DNA of 64,000 bases from Tribonema minus (GCA_017506865.1 JAFCMP010000075.1:1-64000); one strand, 5' to 3'. Positions 8,748 to 19,073 are shown, numbered from the stretch's first letter. Notes: generated by a model not told the origin, from the sequence alone. Numbers and translations are program-made.

Positions 8748-10685
8748 GGGGGCGACCTGGGGGACAACGCTCCCGTCCCCGGGGAAGCAAAGAGGGAGGG
8801 AATAGGCGTAGAGAGTAGACGTAGTACAAGGGCCGACGCAGCGCCGAGTACGCGCGCGCGGCAGCGAAAGCGCGAGCGCATAGCTGCACTAACTTCAACT
8901 TCAACTGATAATCAGGGACTCGCCGCAGGAAGCGCTGCGACCCCCCCAGCAACTTCAACTTCAACTGCTGATGAGTCACATGCAGTGACGCAATATGGTA
9001 GCGGCGCGGGCGCCACTACAACAACACTTAACACTAAACGGCATAGGGTGTCGTGGGCGGACAAATCTGACGTAAAGAACGACGCTAATAGTGATCTTAT
9101 CTCGCAGGCTGCGCAGGGGCGCAGCACTCTCTCTGAAGGGGGGGAGGGACCTCAGGCACCCACAGTAGCACCTGATTTTAGCGACGATGAATTTGCGGGA
9201 GCGTACACTAGCGAGAGCGAATGTGACGACTCTGACTCTGACTCAGGCCATGCAACCTCAACCAACAGAGTTGACGTTTGGAAAGACTGGAAACCCGCCG
9301 CCGAGGGCAACAACGACCCCCCAGCGACATCAGTTCACCACAATGTCACTCACGCTGACCCCTTCATTTCAGCGTTGCATAGTGAGACTCACCTTGACCC
9401 TGCAGAGCGCAAGCTCAACATCGCACATGTGCAGGAAATGGAAGAATTGCAAGCGCTGCGCATTGGCGCAGCATCGCACCAGCAACGAGGACTACAACCT
9501 GGCACCATTACGTGCTACGGCAGAGCCAAGATGCTGTTCGACTTCGTCGTCAACGCTCGGCGACAACTTCAACATCGGCCACCACCCAAAATTCGCTGCA
9601 ACTCGTACGACACCGGCTGCGGCGCATTGTGCGTCGTCGGCGCGCTCGTGAAGCGGCTGTTGGACGACGGCTCCATCGACCCCGACTCCATACACATCAT
9701 GGAGCACCCGCGCATCCTTACGGGATTCGACCTCGCCAAGGGGAGCACGCGCGTCCACATGACAGCCACGCTGAGCATCACCTTCCACGCAGCAAGACCC
9801 CACACACCAGTAAAGCTCACGTGGATCTTCCTCGTGGTGCCTAACCTGGGGGTCCCCATGCTGCTAGGAGGGGACGTCATCTCGCTCCACAACGTTGACC
9901 AGCGCCAAGGCGAGCACACTGGCACGGTGGACCTGCACTTCCTTGCGGGCCACAAGCCGATGGCGCTGGCGTCCAGAGGGTCGGCGCACGAGGTCGTGCC
10001 GACCCTCAGAGTGGCGGCGGGGGGGGATCCTGCTGAGCAGTGGGTAGCGGTGGCGGCGCGCACGGCAGACGTCGGCGGCGACCGGCCGCGCTGGGTCAGC
10101 ATACGCATATGCCATGCGGACGGCAAGACACCGGTGCGGCCCACGGACGCTGGCGCGCACGCGGGCATGCGCGTGGAGGTGCGCGTGCGGCACCCCGAGC
10201 TAGCGGCGGACAGGCTGCTGGTGGAGCTCACGCCGGACGGTTCGGTGCCTGTAGTGCTGCAGTGTCTAGGGGGGGACGTGAGACTGCGGCCAGGCGCCGC
10301 GGTGGGGCGTGCCTTGGGCATGCTGGAGACTCCTGCGGAGGAGCTCCCCTACGACGCGGACGGCAATCCATGCCTAGCGCGGCTGCGCAAGCCCGTGGTG
10401 ATGGAGATGTACTGCGGAGCGGGGGGGTTCACGCACGGAGCCAAGGAGTACTTAAACACTTCTCTAGCTACGGACTTCAGCCAGAGCGCGTGCGCGCTTT
10501 ACGCGCGCAATCACCCCGCGGCGCGGGTGCTTCAGGGGGACGCCAACGAGCGGGGAGTGCAGCTAGCGCTCATCGCGGAGGCGACGCGGCTGGGGGTGGA
10601 GGTGGGGCTCGGCGGGCCGCCCTGCACACATTTCAGCCAAGCAGGCAAGCGGGAACGCACGAGGGCTGGCAATGCGTGCTTAGCA
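8748..10685 (+). CDS. Retrotransposon pol N-terminal part: aspartic protease and first half of DNA methyltransferase
   Basis: Frame 3, open without a stop from the gag amber codon. A low-complexity acidic region with two TSTST-type patches is followed by a retropepsin-like domain. The active-site triad DTG is at 9609-9617 (SYDTGCGALCVVGALV), and the flap or C-terminal landmark LLGGDVIS is at about 9861-9884, matching the usual LLG-D pattern. From about 10395 the C5-methyltransferase begins, with motif I at 10401-10440 and catalytic motif IV at 10611-10640. The frame then runs into a stop at 10722-10724; the rest of the enzyme is in frame 2. Confidence 0.8.
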
Positions 10686-11390
10686 TGCTGCTGGTACACG
10701 CGACGATTCCATCGCTGCGCATGACCGTTCTGGAGAACGTTCTTGGGTTGCTGTCCACGCCGCAGTGGCAGCACACGCTTGCTGCCGCGCGCGCGCTGGG
10801 CTTCAGTTTCAGCCACCATGTCGTCAGGGGCGACGATTGTGGCCTACCCACTATGTGGCGGCGCGTCTTCCTAGTGTTCACGCGGGGGCGCCCCGCGGGC
10901 AGCGGGTTGGCGGAGGAGGACGCAGCGGATTGGGCGGGGGTACATGCTCGGCTGCAGACGCTCCTGGCGGCCGAGAGGGGGGTAGAGGGGTACTGCAGCG
11001 TCGCGGAGGCAACCGGCGTCAGCGCTCAGGAGGTACCGTTCTACCGCTTCTGCGCGCGCAACGTGGTGGCGCCGGAGATACTATCCACGCGGCAGCCATG
11101 CCCCACGCTGCGCAGCTCGTGCCTACGGCTGCCTTACAGCGGCTCCAACGGCGGCAGCGGCGTGCTGAGGCATAACGCGCGCAACGCGACGGAGCTCCCT
11201 GCGGAGGTAGCGGCGGCGCGCCATCTCACGTGGCAGCAGCTGCTGCAGGTTAGCACATTCGAGGGCTACGACTGGCCGGAGCCGGCGCAGGGCGCGCGCA
11301 GCGACAGCATGCGCATGCTTGCCAACGCGGTGCCGCCGCGCATGTCGCGGTACGTGTGGGAGGCGCTGTTCAGAGCGGGCGCGCTGCACT
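10395..11390 (+). other. C5-cytosine DNA methyltransferase domain (all core motifs, frame-split)
   Basis: Motif I is MEMYCGAGGFTHGAKEY (AdoMet binding, 10401 on), followed by ATDFSQSACALYARNHPAA with the acidic motif II position and a conserved NHP. Motif IV is GGPPCTHFSQAGKR, with the catalytic Cys codon at 10623-10625. In frame 2 follow motif VI LENVLGLL (about 10730), motif VIII CGLPTMWRRVFLVFTRG (about 10838-10890), a PTL-containing motif IX region (about 11100), and motif X ANAVPPRMSRYV (about 11319). At about 330 residues this is a minimal enzyme without regulatory domains. The frame changes from 3 to 2 near 10675-10690, where sense joins as NACL to SMLLVHA. Such enzymes methylate C5 of cytosine in DNA. 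The target sequence cannot be read from the sequence. Confidence 0.9.
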
Positions 11391-14300
11391 TGGCGGGAGA
11401 GCAGCGCACGCGGGGGGGCGCAGCAGCGGAGCCCCTCAGCGAGCAGCAGCAGGGGGAGATCCTTGACGCGCTGGCGGCGCGCTTGGAGCCGGTGTCGGTA
11501 CTGCAAGCGCAGCTGCGCGGCCGCGAGACGCGCAACCCCTGGCGAGTTGAGGCGGGCGTCGCGGTGGACCGTGCGCTGGCGGCGCTAGCGGCGGCAGACA
11601 ACGAGATGTATATGGCGTACAGGACGGCTTGGCGGGAGCCGCTCATTGATGCAGAGGAGCACTACAGCTTGAGCGTTGCGGAGGGCGCGGCGCGGTACAG
11701 CACGGAGGTGGGCGCCTCGGCGCCCGTCCTCCAGTTTACGCGCCACATAGCCGATAGGCGGGGGTGGAACTTGGGGGTGGGCAGCGGGTGCGCGCCAATC
11801 CCCTACGACGGCGGCTTCTGCGACATCATGCGCAGGGGGCTCGCACAGGTGCGCGCGGCGCACGCTGAGCGGAGCAAGGGGGGCTCCATAGGCGCGGAGG
11901 GGGGCTCCGCACACATGGAGCGCTACATCAAGATATGGCATCGCGACGTCGCGCACGACGCGCGCACAGCCGCGCGCGATGCTGCCGCTGAGCTGAGCGG
12001 CGGCGGCACTGGCGGCGCGCACGCGGGCGTGCGCAACGCTGCTGCTGCCGCTGCTGCCGCGGCAGGAGAGCGCGGCGGCAACACGGGTGCTGCCGCTGAG
12101 CTGAGCGGCGGCGGCACTGGCGGCGCGCACGCGGGCGTGCGCGACGCTGCTGCTGCCGCTGCTGCCGCGGCGGGAGAGCGCGGCGGCAGCATGGGTGCTG
12201 CCGCTGAACTGGGCAGCGGCGGCGCTGGCGACATGCGCGCGTATGCGCGCGATGCCGCCGCTGCCGTGGAGCAATGGCGCGGCGGCGTCGCAGGTGCTGG
12301 TGCTGCCGGCGAGCTGAGCGGCGGCGGCGCTGGCAGCGCGCGCGCGGGCACGCGCAGCGCTGCCGCTACCGCTGCTGCCGCAACAGAGAGGCGCGGCGGC
12401 GGCACGAGTGCCGCCGCTGGACTGAGCGGCGGCGGCGCCGGTGACGCGCGCGCGGGCGCGCGTGGCGCCGCTGCTGCCGCTGCGGCTGGGCACAGGGCCG
12501 CCTCTGACGTCGCAGCACGACGCACCGCCATGGTGGCAGATCACGGCGACGCCGCTGCAGAAGCCGGCGCCGCGGGCGGCGCAGCTACTAGGGCGGAGCG
12601 CAAGCGCTCGGACGCGGAGGCGAGCGAAACGCGCGCGCGCCTGAAACGTCAACTGCGGGCGCAACTAGCACCGGTGCTCTCGCCAGCCGCGCGGCGGCGC
12701 GCGACACCCCTGATGGTGTGCGCCGCTGCGCTGGCCCTCGGCGTGGAGGTTGACGGCACGGAGCAGCAGGCGGCGACGCTGCTGCACGTGGGGGCATTCA
12801 TGGGGCTGTTTGACAGCATGCCGCCGGCGGAGAAGCTCGAGGCCCCGCTCGGCGAGGTGGTCAGCGACAACCCGGCGGTGGCGGCAGTGCTAGCGTCGGC
12901 ACGCCAGCAACTCGCACCTCACCTGCTGAAGGTGAACGTGCAAATAGGGGGGTGGTCAGCGGACCAAGTGGCGCGGCTGGCGTTCGAGCTCGCGCTCTTC
13001 GCCGACGACTTCTCTAAGGACAAGTGGGACCTGGGGTACTGCACCACGCTGCCTTTCCGCATCGCGCTGCGCGAGGGCGCGCACCCGGTGGCAGACCGGC
13101 CGTACCGGTACAGCCCCCAGATGACAGCGCTCATCCGCGTGGAGGTAGACAAGCTGCTGGCGGCGGGCATCATACGCCCTTCACAGTCAGAGTGGAGCTC
13201 CCCGGTGGTGGGCGTGATGAAGCCCGACGGCACGGCGCGCATCACGGTCAACTTCAGGAAGCTCAACGCCATGAGCATCATCCCCAAGGTGCCGCTGCCC
13301 TTGATCGAGGACATCTTCAACTCCCTCGGCGGCGCGCGACTCTACCTCGGCATCGACATCAGCGGCGCGTTGTTTGTGTCGGCGATCGACGCGGCAGCGG
13401 TGCCGCTCACCGCCATGGCCACGTCATTCGGCCTACACGAGTGGACGCGCTGCCCGCAGGGCGCTGCCGGCGCGCCGGGCCACTTCACGCGGCTGATGGA
13501 GATCGTGCTACAGGGCATCGAGCGCGCGCAATCCTTCATCGACGACGTCATCGCGCACTCGCCGGACATGGACATGCACCTCGACGACCTACACGCACTC
13601 ATGCTGCGCATGCGCGAGCACGGCATCAAGCTGGCGCCAGCGAAGATGCACGTCGGCTGCACGCGTATCAAGTTCCTGGGGCACATAGTTGAAGTTGGCG
13701 GCATCCGGCCTGACCCCGACAAGGTGACTGCACTCGTGCAGATGCCGGTGCCGGAGGACATTTCCGCCTTGCGCAGCTGGCTGGGCCTGGCTAATTATTA
13801 CAGGCGATTTGTCAAGGGGATGGCGGAAGTCATCGCGCCGCTGACGGCGCTGATGGCGAAGGACGTGCCCTTTCACATGGGGGAGGCGCAGCTGGCGGCG
13901 CTGGAGGAGGTCAGCATGGCGCTGTCGTTACACGCGCTGATGACCTTCCCGGACCACGCAGCCGCCGGCGACGGCACGCGGCCGTTCATCCTAGCCACGG
14001 ACGCGTCGAAGCTCGGCTTTGGCGCGGTGCTGTCGCAGGCGGACGCGGCGGGGGTGGAGCACCCCATCGCGTTTGCCAGCCGCGCGACGCTTAAGCACCA
14101 GCGCAACTGGACCACCACGGACCTGGAGGCGTTCGGGGTGGTGTTTGGGGTCAAGAAATTTCGGCATCTGCTGTGGGGTACGCCGTTCATCATCGACACC
14201 GACCATCGCGCGCTCCTGTGGCTCGAGAGCTGCAAGGACAAGACGGCGCGGCTGGCGAGGTGGTTTGAGTTCCTAGGGGCGTTCCCGCATACCATACGGT

Positions 14301-17300
14301 ACAAGGAGGGCACGCGGAACGTCAACGCGGACGGCTTCAGCCGTAACCCTATACCAGCGACGGCAGCAGATGCAGCGGAAGAGGCGGCGGACGAGCTCGT
14401 GGAGGCGTACCGCGCGGCCGATGCCGCGGCGGCGGCGCCTGGCTTGTCAGACCGCGCGGCGCGCGTCGCGGCCGCGATGATCGAGGACTTGTGCGCGCGC
14501 ATCCACTGCGCGCTGGAGACCTCCGAGGAGGGAGACGGGAGCAGCCCGCACGGGGGCGGGGGCGCTGCCCTAGGGGATTGGTCTTGGACCGACACACGCT
14601 CAGCAGGCGTCGGCGCGACACACATTTACGCGCTGGAGCTTGGGCGCACGCGCGCGGCGTCGCGCGCAGCCGCGCGAACGGCCACCGCAGCAGCAGCGCG
14701 CGGCAGCGACAGTACTGTCGCAGCTGCAGCTGGTGCTGCGGCAGTACGAGCTGCGGAGGGGGGCGATGCGCGGCGCGGCGGCGCGGCGGCGGCGCAGCGC
14801 GGCGACGCGGCTGCTGCTGCTGCCGCCTCTGCCGCAGCGGCGCTGCGCGGCGGCGCGGCGGCGGCGCAGCGCAGCGACGCGGCGGCGGCGCAGCGCGGCA
14901 ACGGTGCTGCTGCTGCTGCCGCCTCTGCCACAGCGGCGCTGCGTGGCGGCGCGGCGGCGGCGCAACACGGCGACACCGCCACTGCTGCTGCCGCTGCCAC
15001 TGCGGCGGCAGCCGCTGCCGCTGCTGCCGGATGGCGCGGCGTTGCTGCCACCGCCACGGGCGGCAGCCTCAGAGGCGACGCTATTGGCAGCGGGAGTGCG
15101 GAGTACCGCGGCGCAGCGGGCGCCGCGGCGGGAAGCAGCGACGCGCTGAGCGCGGAGCACCGTTACGGGGCAAGCATGGGCGGGTGGAACGGCGCTGCAG
15201 GGGCAGTGCCGCCGCCCGTCACTGACACAGCAGCGGTAGCGGGGGTGGAGCACCGCTACGGGGCAAGCATGGGCGGGCGGAACGGCGCTGCCGGGGCAGT
15301 GCCACCGCCCGTCACTGATACAACAGCGGTTGTGGGGGCGGAGCTCAATCGCGGGGGCGCGGGCGCCGCTGAACGGAGCGATACCGACACCGCGGCGGGG
15401 CGCGGCGGCGCACGCGACGCGCACACAGTTGCGCGCGGCGCCGCCGCTGCTACTGCCGCCGCGGCAGGAGAGCGCGGCGGTGCGCACGACGCGCGCGCGG
15501 ATACGCGCGGCGCTGCTGCTGCCGCCGCTACGGCAGGAGAGCGCGGCGGCGCGCACAACGCGCGCGCGGGTACGCGCGGCGCCGCTGCTGCCGCCGTTGC
15601 GGCAGGAGGGCGGGGCGGCGCGCACAACGCGCGCGCGGGTACGCGCGGCGCCGCTGCCGCCGCGGGAGGGGCGCGCGGCGCGGAGAAGACACCTTCTTCT
15701 CCGCCGCCACGGGGGGGTCTTGAGGGGGCGCGCGGCGCGGAGGAGGCGGCCCCTTCTCTGCCACGTCGGCCGCCCACACCAGAGCCCTCGGGCTTGAGCG
15801 CCGGCGGCGCTGCCGCAGCCAAGATGGCTGCGGCGGGCGCCGCTGCCGCGCACCGGCGCGCCGCTGATCAGTCAGCAGGCGCCGACGCGGCGCTGAGCAC
15901 TGACTCGCGCACGCTCGGCGCCATGACGGCGGCGGACTGGCGCGCAGCCCAAGACGCAGATCCCTTCTGCAGCGCCATGATCTCCTACTGCGGCGACGCT
16001 ACTGCCCTTCCCTGCGACAAGGAGCTGCTGGCTCTTGTCAAGAAGCATAGGGAGGCGTGCAGCTTGGAGTGGGCTGCGGGGGTGAAGCTGCTGTGCCGGC
16101 GCGAATGCGGACTTGACGGCGAGCTCGGCGACGCCGTGCTTGTCATACCGCTCGCGCTGCGCGACAAGGTGCTACACTGCTTGCACGGGGAGGTGTGGGC
16201 GGGGCATCAGGGGGTTAGGAGGACCATGGAGCTGGTGCAGCGCCATGGGTGGTGGCCGGGATGGAGCATCTCAGTCACTCACTGGGTGGAGCACTGCTGG
16301 CCGTGCCAGGCGCGCAAGGGCAGCGGCCAGCGCGCGCGCATGCCCACCATCTACAGGGAGCTACCACCGCACCCATTTCACACGGTTTCAACGGACTGCT
16401 TCGGGCCGCTGCCAGTTTCGGCCAGCGGCAGCATGTACGTGCACGTGTTCATGTGCCTGCTGACGTCACACGTCGCAGTGTACGCGGTGCGGGAGGGGGA
16501 GAACACAGCGGTGCGGGCGGCAGAGCTACTGGTGGACGAGTACAGCACGCTCTACGGCATGCCACACACGCTGCTCAGCGACCGGGGGTCGCAGTACTCG
16601 GCGGAGGTGGCGCGCGAGGTGTACGCGCTCATGGGAGTGCGCAAGCTATACACCACGGCGTACCATCCGCAGGCGAACGGCCAGGCGGAGCGCTTCATGA
16701 AGTCGCTCGCGCAGATGCTGGCGATGGCAGTGAGCAGCGCTCAGAGCGACTGGGATCGGTGGATCAACAACGTCGCCTTCGCGCACAACTCACGCTCGAA
16801 CCGCGAGCGCAGCTGCTCGCCGTTCTTGCTGGTGATGGGGAGGGAGCCGCGGGTAGCGCTCCACACCATTTTGGGGCAGGTTGCAGAGGGGAGCAAGCGG
16901 CGCGCCAGCGACAGCACCTGCGCAATTCTCGCGGAGATGCAGGGGCGGCAGGCGTCTGCCATGGCGATGCTGCACAGGCGCGCGGAGCTCAAGCGCGAGC
17001 GCATGCGCGGCAACGCGGCGCTCGCGCGCGCTTTCAACTTGCGCATCGAGCCGGAGCGGGGCGATCTCGTGTGGGTACACTCAAAGCCCATCACGCACAC
17101 GGCAACTTCTAGCGCGGAGCACGGCGCCACGTGGCGCGCAGTGCTCAGCAGGAAGATGCTAGATCAGTGGGTGGGGCCTTACAAGGTCATAGCGGTTGGG
17201 CCAGTGTATCACGGGGATATGCTGGTGCAATCAAACGTGGTGCTGCTGGAGATGGACGGCGGTCCTACTCGGGTCACGATGTGGCGCGTCAAGCCGTGTC

Positions 17301-18109
17301 GTGACCCTAGCGGAGCGAGCGGCAAGCCCGTGGGGCTGCCTGAGGGCTACGCGCGCTACTTGCTCAGCAGGAATCCGCTCGCGGCGCCGGCGCCGCGATC
17401 GGTCACGGAGGACGACGTTACGTGGGCGTCGGATCGGCATAGAGTGGAAGCGGTGGTGGGGCACAGGGTTGTGCGGGACCGCAGGGGGAGGCCGGGGGAG
17501 TTACAGTATCTGGTGCGCTGGGAGGGCGCGCACGTGGCGGATACCTGGGAGTCGGCCAGTCTCCTTGACGCGTGCGAGCACGCAACGACGGAGTACTGGA
17601 ACACGGCGAACGCTGCGGGCGTAGCGCTTGCCGACGGCGGCGCATCAGTTGTGCAGGGGCGCTTGCGGCAGGCGCGGCAGCGCGCCAGTGGCGAGGGGCC
17701 TACAGTTAGGCTTGCGGGGGGCAAATACAAGTTGCCACAGGGGGTTCGGCGGTTTAGGGGGGTGCCCACTGCAGAGTTGCTTTCTGGCCCAGAAATCATG
17801 GGGGCTAGGGTATTAATGCGGTGGCGCTTCCCGGAGTTGCCTATGGGGGCGCGGCTGCAGTGGTGCGAGGGGGTCGTACGCCGGGGCGTATCTACTCTAC
17901 GCAAGAGCAGCGGCGCTCAGTCGAGGCGTGCACGGGGCAACACGCTGAACATTTATTGGGTTGGCGATCCGCGCGCGCGCGAGACGCCGCTGTTGCTAGA
18001 CAAGTACTTGGACAGCAATGAGTTTGCTGCGCCCAAGGACTGGTGGTTTCTCTTCGGGGACGAGAAGCAGTTGGGGATTTGGGGCAAGGTGGTCACAGGG
18101 GGGGGGTAG
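10686..18109 (+). CDS. Retrotransposon pol: methyltransferase C-terminal half, reverse transcriptase, RNase H, integrase, chromodomain
   Basis: A single open frame (frame 2, open from 10040 but meaningful from about 10686) of about 2470 residues. After the methyltransferase come a linker with Ala/Gly repeats (11980-12500), RT with first Asp at 13355 (LGIDISGA) and catalytic FIDD at 13535-13546, RNase H with TDAS at 13997-14008 and DTDHRALLW at about 14197, a second long Ala/Gly repeat linker (14640-15850), integrase with HHCC zinc site and D, D, E codons at 16394, 16580 and 16688, then a chromodomain at about 17430-17590. About 170 further residues contain an unassigned C-terminal region with LMRWRFPELPMGARLQWCEG. 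RT has FIDD where YIDD or YVDD is commoner. The protein is probably made as a Gag-Pol fusion, since no separate start is evident. Confidence 0.88.
11983..12495 (+). repeat. Ala/Gly coding repeats between methyltransferase and RT
   Basis: Imperfect units encoding patterns such as AAAELSGGGTGGAHAGVR followed by a poly-Ala run and GERGG. Two neighbouring units (from about 11989 and 12091) are nearly identical; later copies drift to AGDARAGARGAAAAAA. It is a flexible linker with no globular domain, and it shares the DARAGAR core with the gag repeats. Confidence 0.8.
13045..14350 (+). other. Reverse transcriptase and RNase H domains
   Basis: Ty3/gypsy RT blocks in order: ADRPYRYSPQM, LLAAGIIRPSQSEWSSPVV, TVNFRKLNAMSIIPKVPLP, LGIDISGA with the first metal-binding Asp, FIDDVIAHS with the catalytic pair, IKFLGHIV and LRSWLGLANYYRRFVKG. 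RNase H follows with ATDASKLGFGAVL, TTDLEAFGVVFGVKKFRHLL, IDTDHRALLWL and NADGFSR. Every catalytic residue I can place is present, so this half of pol looks intact. Confidence 0.93.
14640..15850 (+). repeat. Long Ala/Gly repeat linker between RNase H and integrase
   Basis: About 400 residues of low complexity in three styles: RGGAAAAQRGDAAAAA units (14760-15000); two copies of a 93-bp unit encoding EHRYGASMGGWNGAAGAVPP (about 15157-15249 and 15250-15342); and several units of about 22-23 residues, GGAHNARAGTRGAAAAA (15400-15680). Linkers of this length between RNase H and integrase are unusual for chromoviruses. Confidence 0.8.
16165..17000 (+). other. Integrase core with HHCC zinc-binding domain
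   Basis: The zinc domain has His in CLHGEVWAGHQG and Cys in EHCWPCQARKG. The catalytic core carries STDCFGPLP (Asp codon 16394-16396), LLSDRGSQY (Asp 16580-16582) and QANGQAERFMKSL (Glu 16688-16690), the DD35E triad with 35 residues between the second Asp and Glu. The spacing is correct, so the integrase fold appears intact. It would insert the cDNA into host chromatin. Confidence 0.93.
17430..17595 (+). other. Chromodomain at the C-terminal side of integrase
   Basis: The residues run VEAVVGHRVVRDRRGRPGE, then LQYLVRWEGAHVADTWES and ASLLDACEHATTEYW. This matches the chromodomain pattern: an initial Val/Ile-rich strand, YLVRW with the aromatic-cage Trp, and the TWES segment followed by the C-terminal helix. 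In chromoviruses this domain reads histone methylation and biases integration to heterochromatin, consistent with the position about 1.3 kb from the telomere. Confidence 0.88.
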
Positions 18110-18241
18110 TGTGCGCAGCGCATACATGACCGCCTTGCACAGGTGTGTGTGGGGGGGGTGTTGCATACACATGCAAGCTCTGTTGTAGTGGTCTTGTTTG
18201 CTCCCTGCTTGTAGGGACACAAGCGGAGCTCCGGGGGCGAT
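18110..18241 (+). other. Retrotransposon 3' untranslated region
   Basis: It lies between the pol stop codon (TAG 18107-18109) and the 3' LTR. G-runs occur around 18096-18106 and 18148-18158. The bases just before the LTR, GGAGCTCCGGGGGCGAT, contain only a short purine stretch, so the polypurine tract is weak or atypical. Confidence 0.5.
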
Positions 18242-18624
18242 TGTGGGGAGTGTGCATTTTGCTTGCAATGTTCCCTGCCATTCCATGAGTTAGTCTAGCT
18301 GCCTTGCAGGGTGCTTGGCAGTTACACAGTTGTCAGCAGTAACTGCCTAGTGTCTGTTTAGAGCAGGAATTTGTGGGAAATTCTTTTTGCTTCCAGAAGA
18401 CCCTTAAGTAGTTTTATTGCAGTTGGATTTGTGTTCAGTCTGGTAGTGCTAGGGAGCACTTGGGGAATAGATATAGTGTTTGGGGATTAAAGACAAGCTT
18501 TGCCTTCTGCTTTTGCTGTTTGTGGTGTCAGCATAGCTCAGCAGTAGCTTGTTGGTGTCAGGCTTGATCAACCTGGCTCAACGGCTGCTGCTGCAGAAGC
18601 ACAGGAGATTGGGCTAGCTCTTCA
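18242..18624 (+). repeat. 3' LTR
   Basis: Pairs with 1958-2341. Differences are seven substitutions and one missing base near 18381. Five of the seven have C or G in the 5' LTR and T or A in the 3' LTR. The 4-bp target duplication TGTG follows at 18625-18628. Confidence 0.95.
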
Positions 18625-19073
18625 TGTGATCCCACGGAAACAGTGATCCCCACTCTGACCGTGATTCTGGGTGAGCGGGCACGTGACCACAACACTTGGC
18701 AAGCATGGAAGGCGGTTGCCTCGAGCCCCAGACCATAGTGGCCAATATACCATTCACAAGCAAGGGTCAAACTGATGTGACATCTGGCGCATTGTTTGAC
18801 AATGCCCCCAGTCAAATGTTGGCAACAATGGCAACTCGTGCTTTTTGCGTGCTTGTGGCTTGCTGACCATACCACGATACCACCTTTCAATATATTGTGT
18901 CATTAAACCTGCTCAACAGCAACAGTGAGCATAGTGCATGGGGCGTCTTGGCAATACACGTGCCACTTAGTACTAGTAGTGCCTGCGTGATCGCCGGGTC
19001 CCGGGGCCCTGGACCCAATCTCCCTCTGTCACCCTTGGCGCCTTATGCCCCTAACCCCTCCGCTGTAGTGAAG
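18625..19073. other. Spacer, no gene seen
   Basis: Non-coding-looking sequence after the retrotransposon. No convincing frame, splice pattern or repeat. Confidence 0.5.

Larger units (their letters stand above)
1958..18624 (+). mobile_element. Ty3/gypsy chromovirus LTR retrotransposon encoding a C5-DNA methyltransferase
   Basis: A 16,667-bp element bounded by direct LTRs of 384 and 383 bp that begin TG and end CA, flanked by the 4-bp direct repeat TGTG (1954-1957 and 18625-18628). Domain order is gag with CCHC knuckle, aspartic protease, C5-cytosine DNA methyltransferase, reverse transcriptase, RNase H, integrase, chromodomain. Integrase after RT/RNase H is the Ty3/gypsy order, and the chromodomain marks a chromovirus. 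The size is well above the usual 5-10 kb because of long Ala/Gly repeat linkers. LTRs differ by seven substitutions and one single-base indel, so the insertion is fairly young, but internal frames are broken in several places and this copy is probably non-autonomous. Confidence 0.93.

Noticed and set aside
10675..10690. Programmed -1 frameshift site within the methyltransferase
   Set aside because: No slippery heptamer, and the position would split a catalytic domain rather than separate functional proteins; kept only as a frame change.
11585..15850. Long minus-strand open frames opposite the pol linkers
   Set aside because: They come from GC-rich repeat DNA with few stop codons in any frame, and pol gives the better reading.
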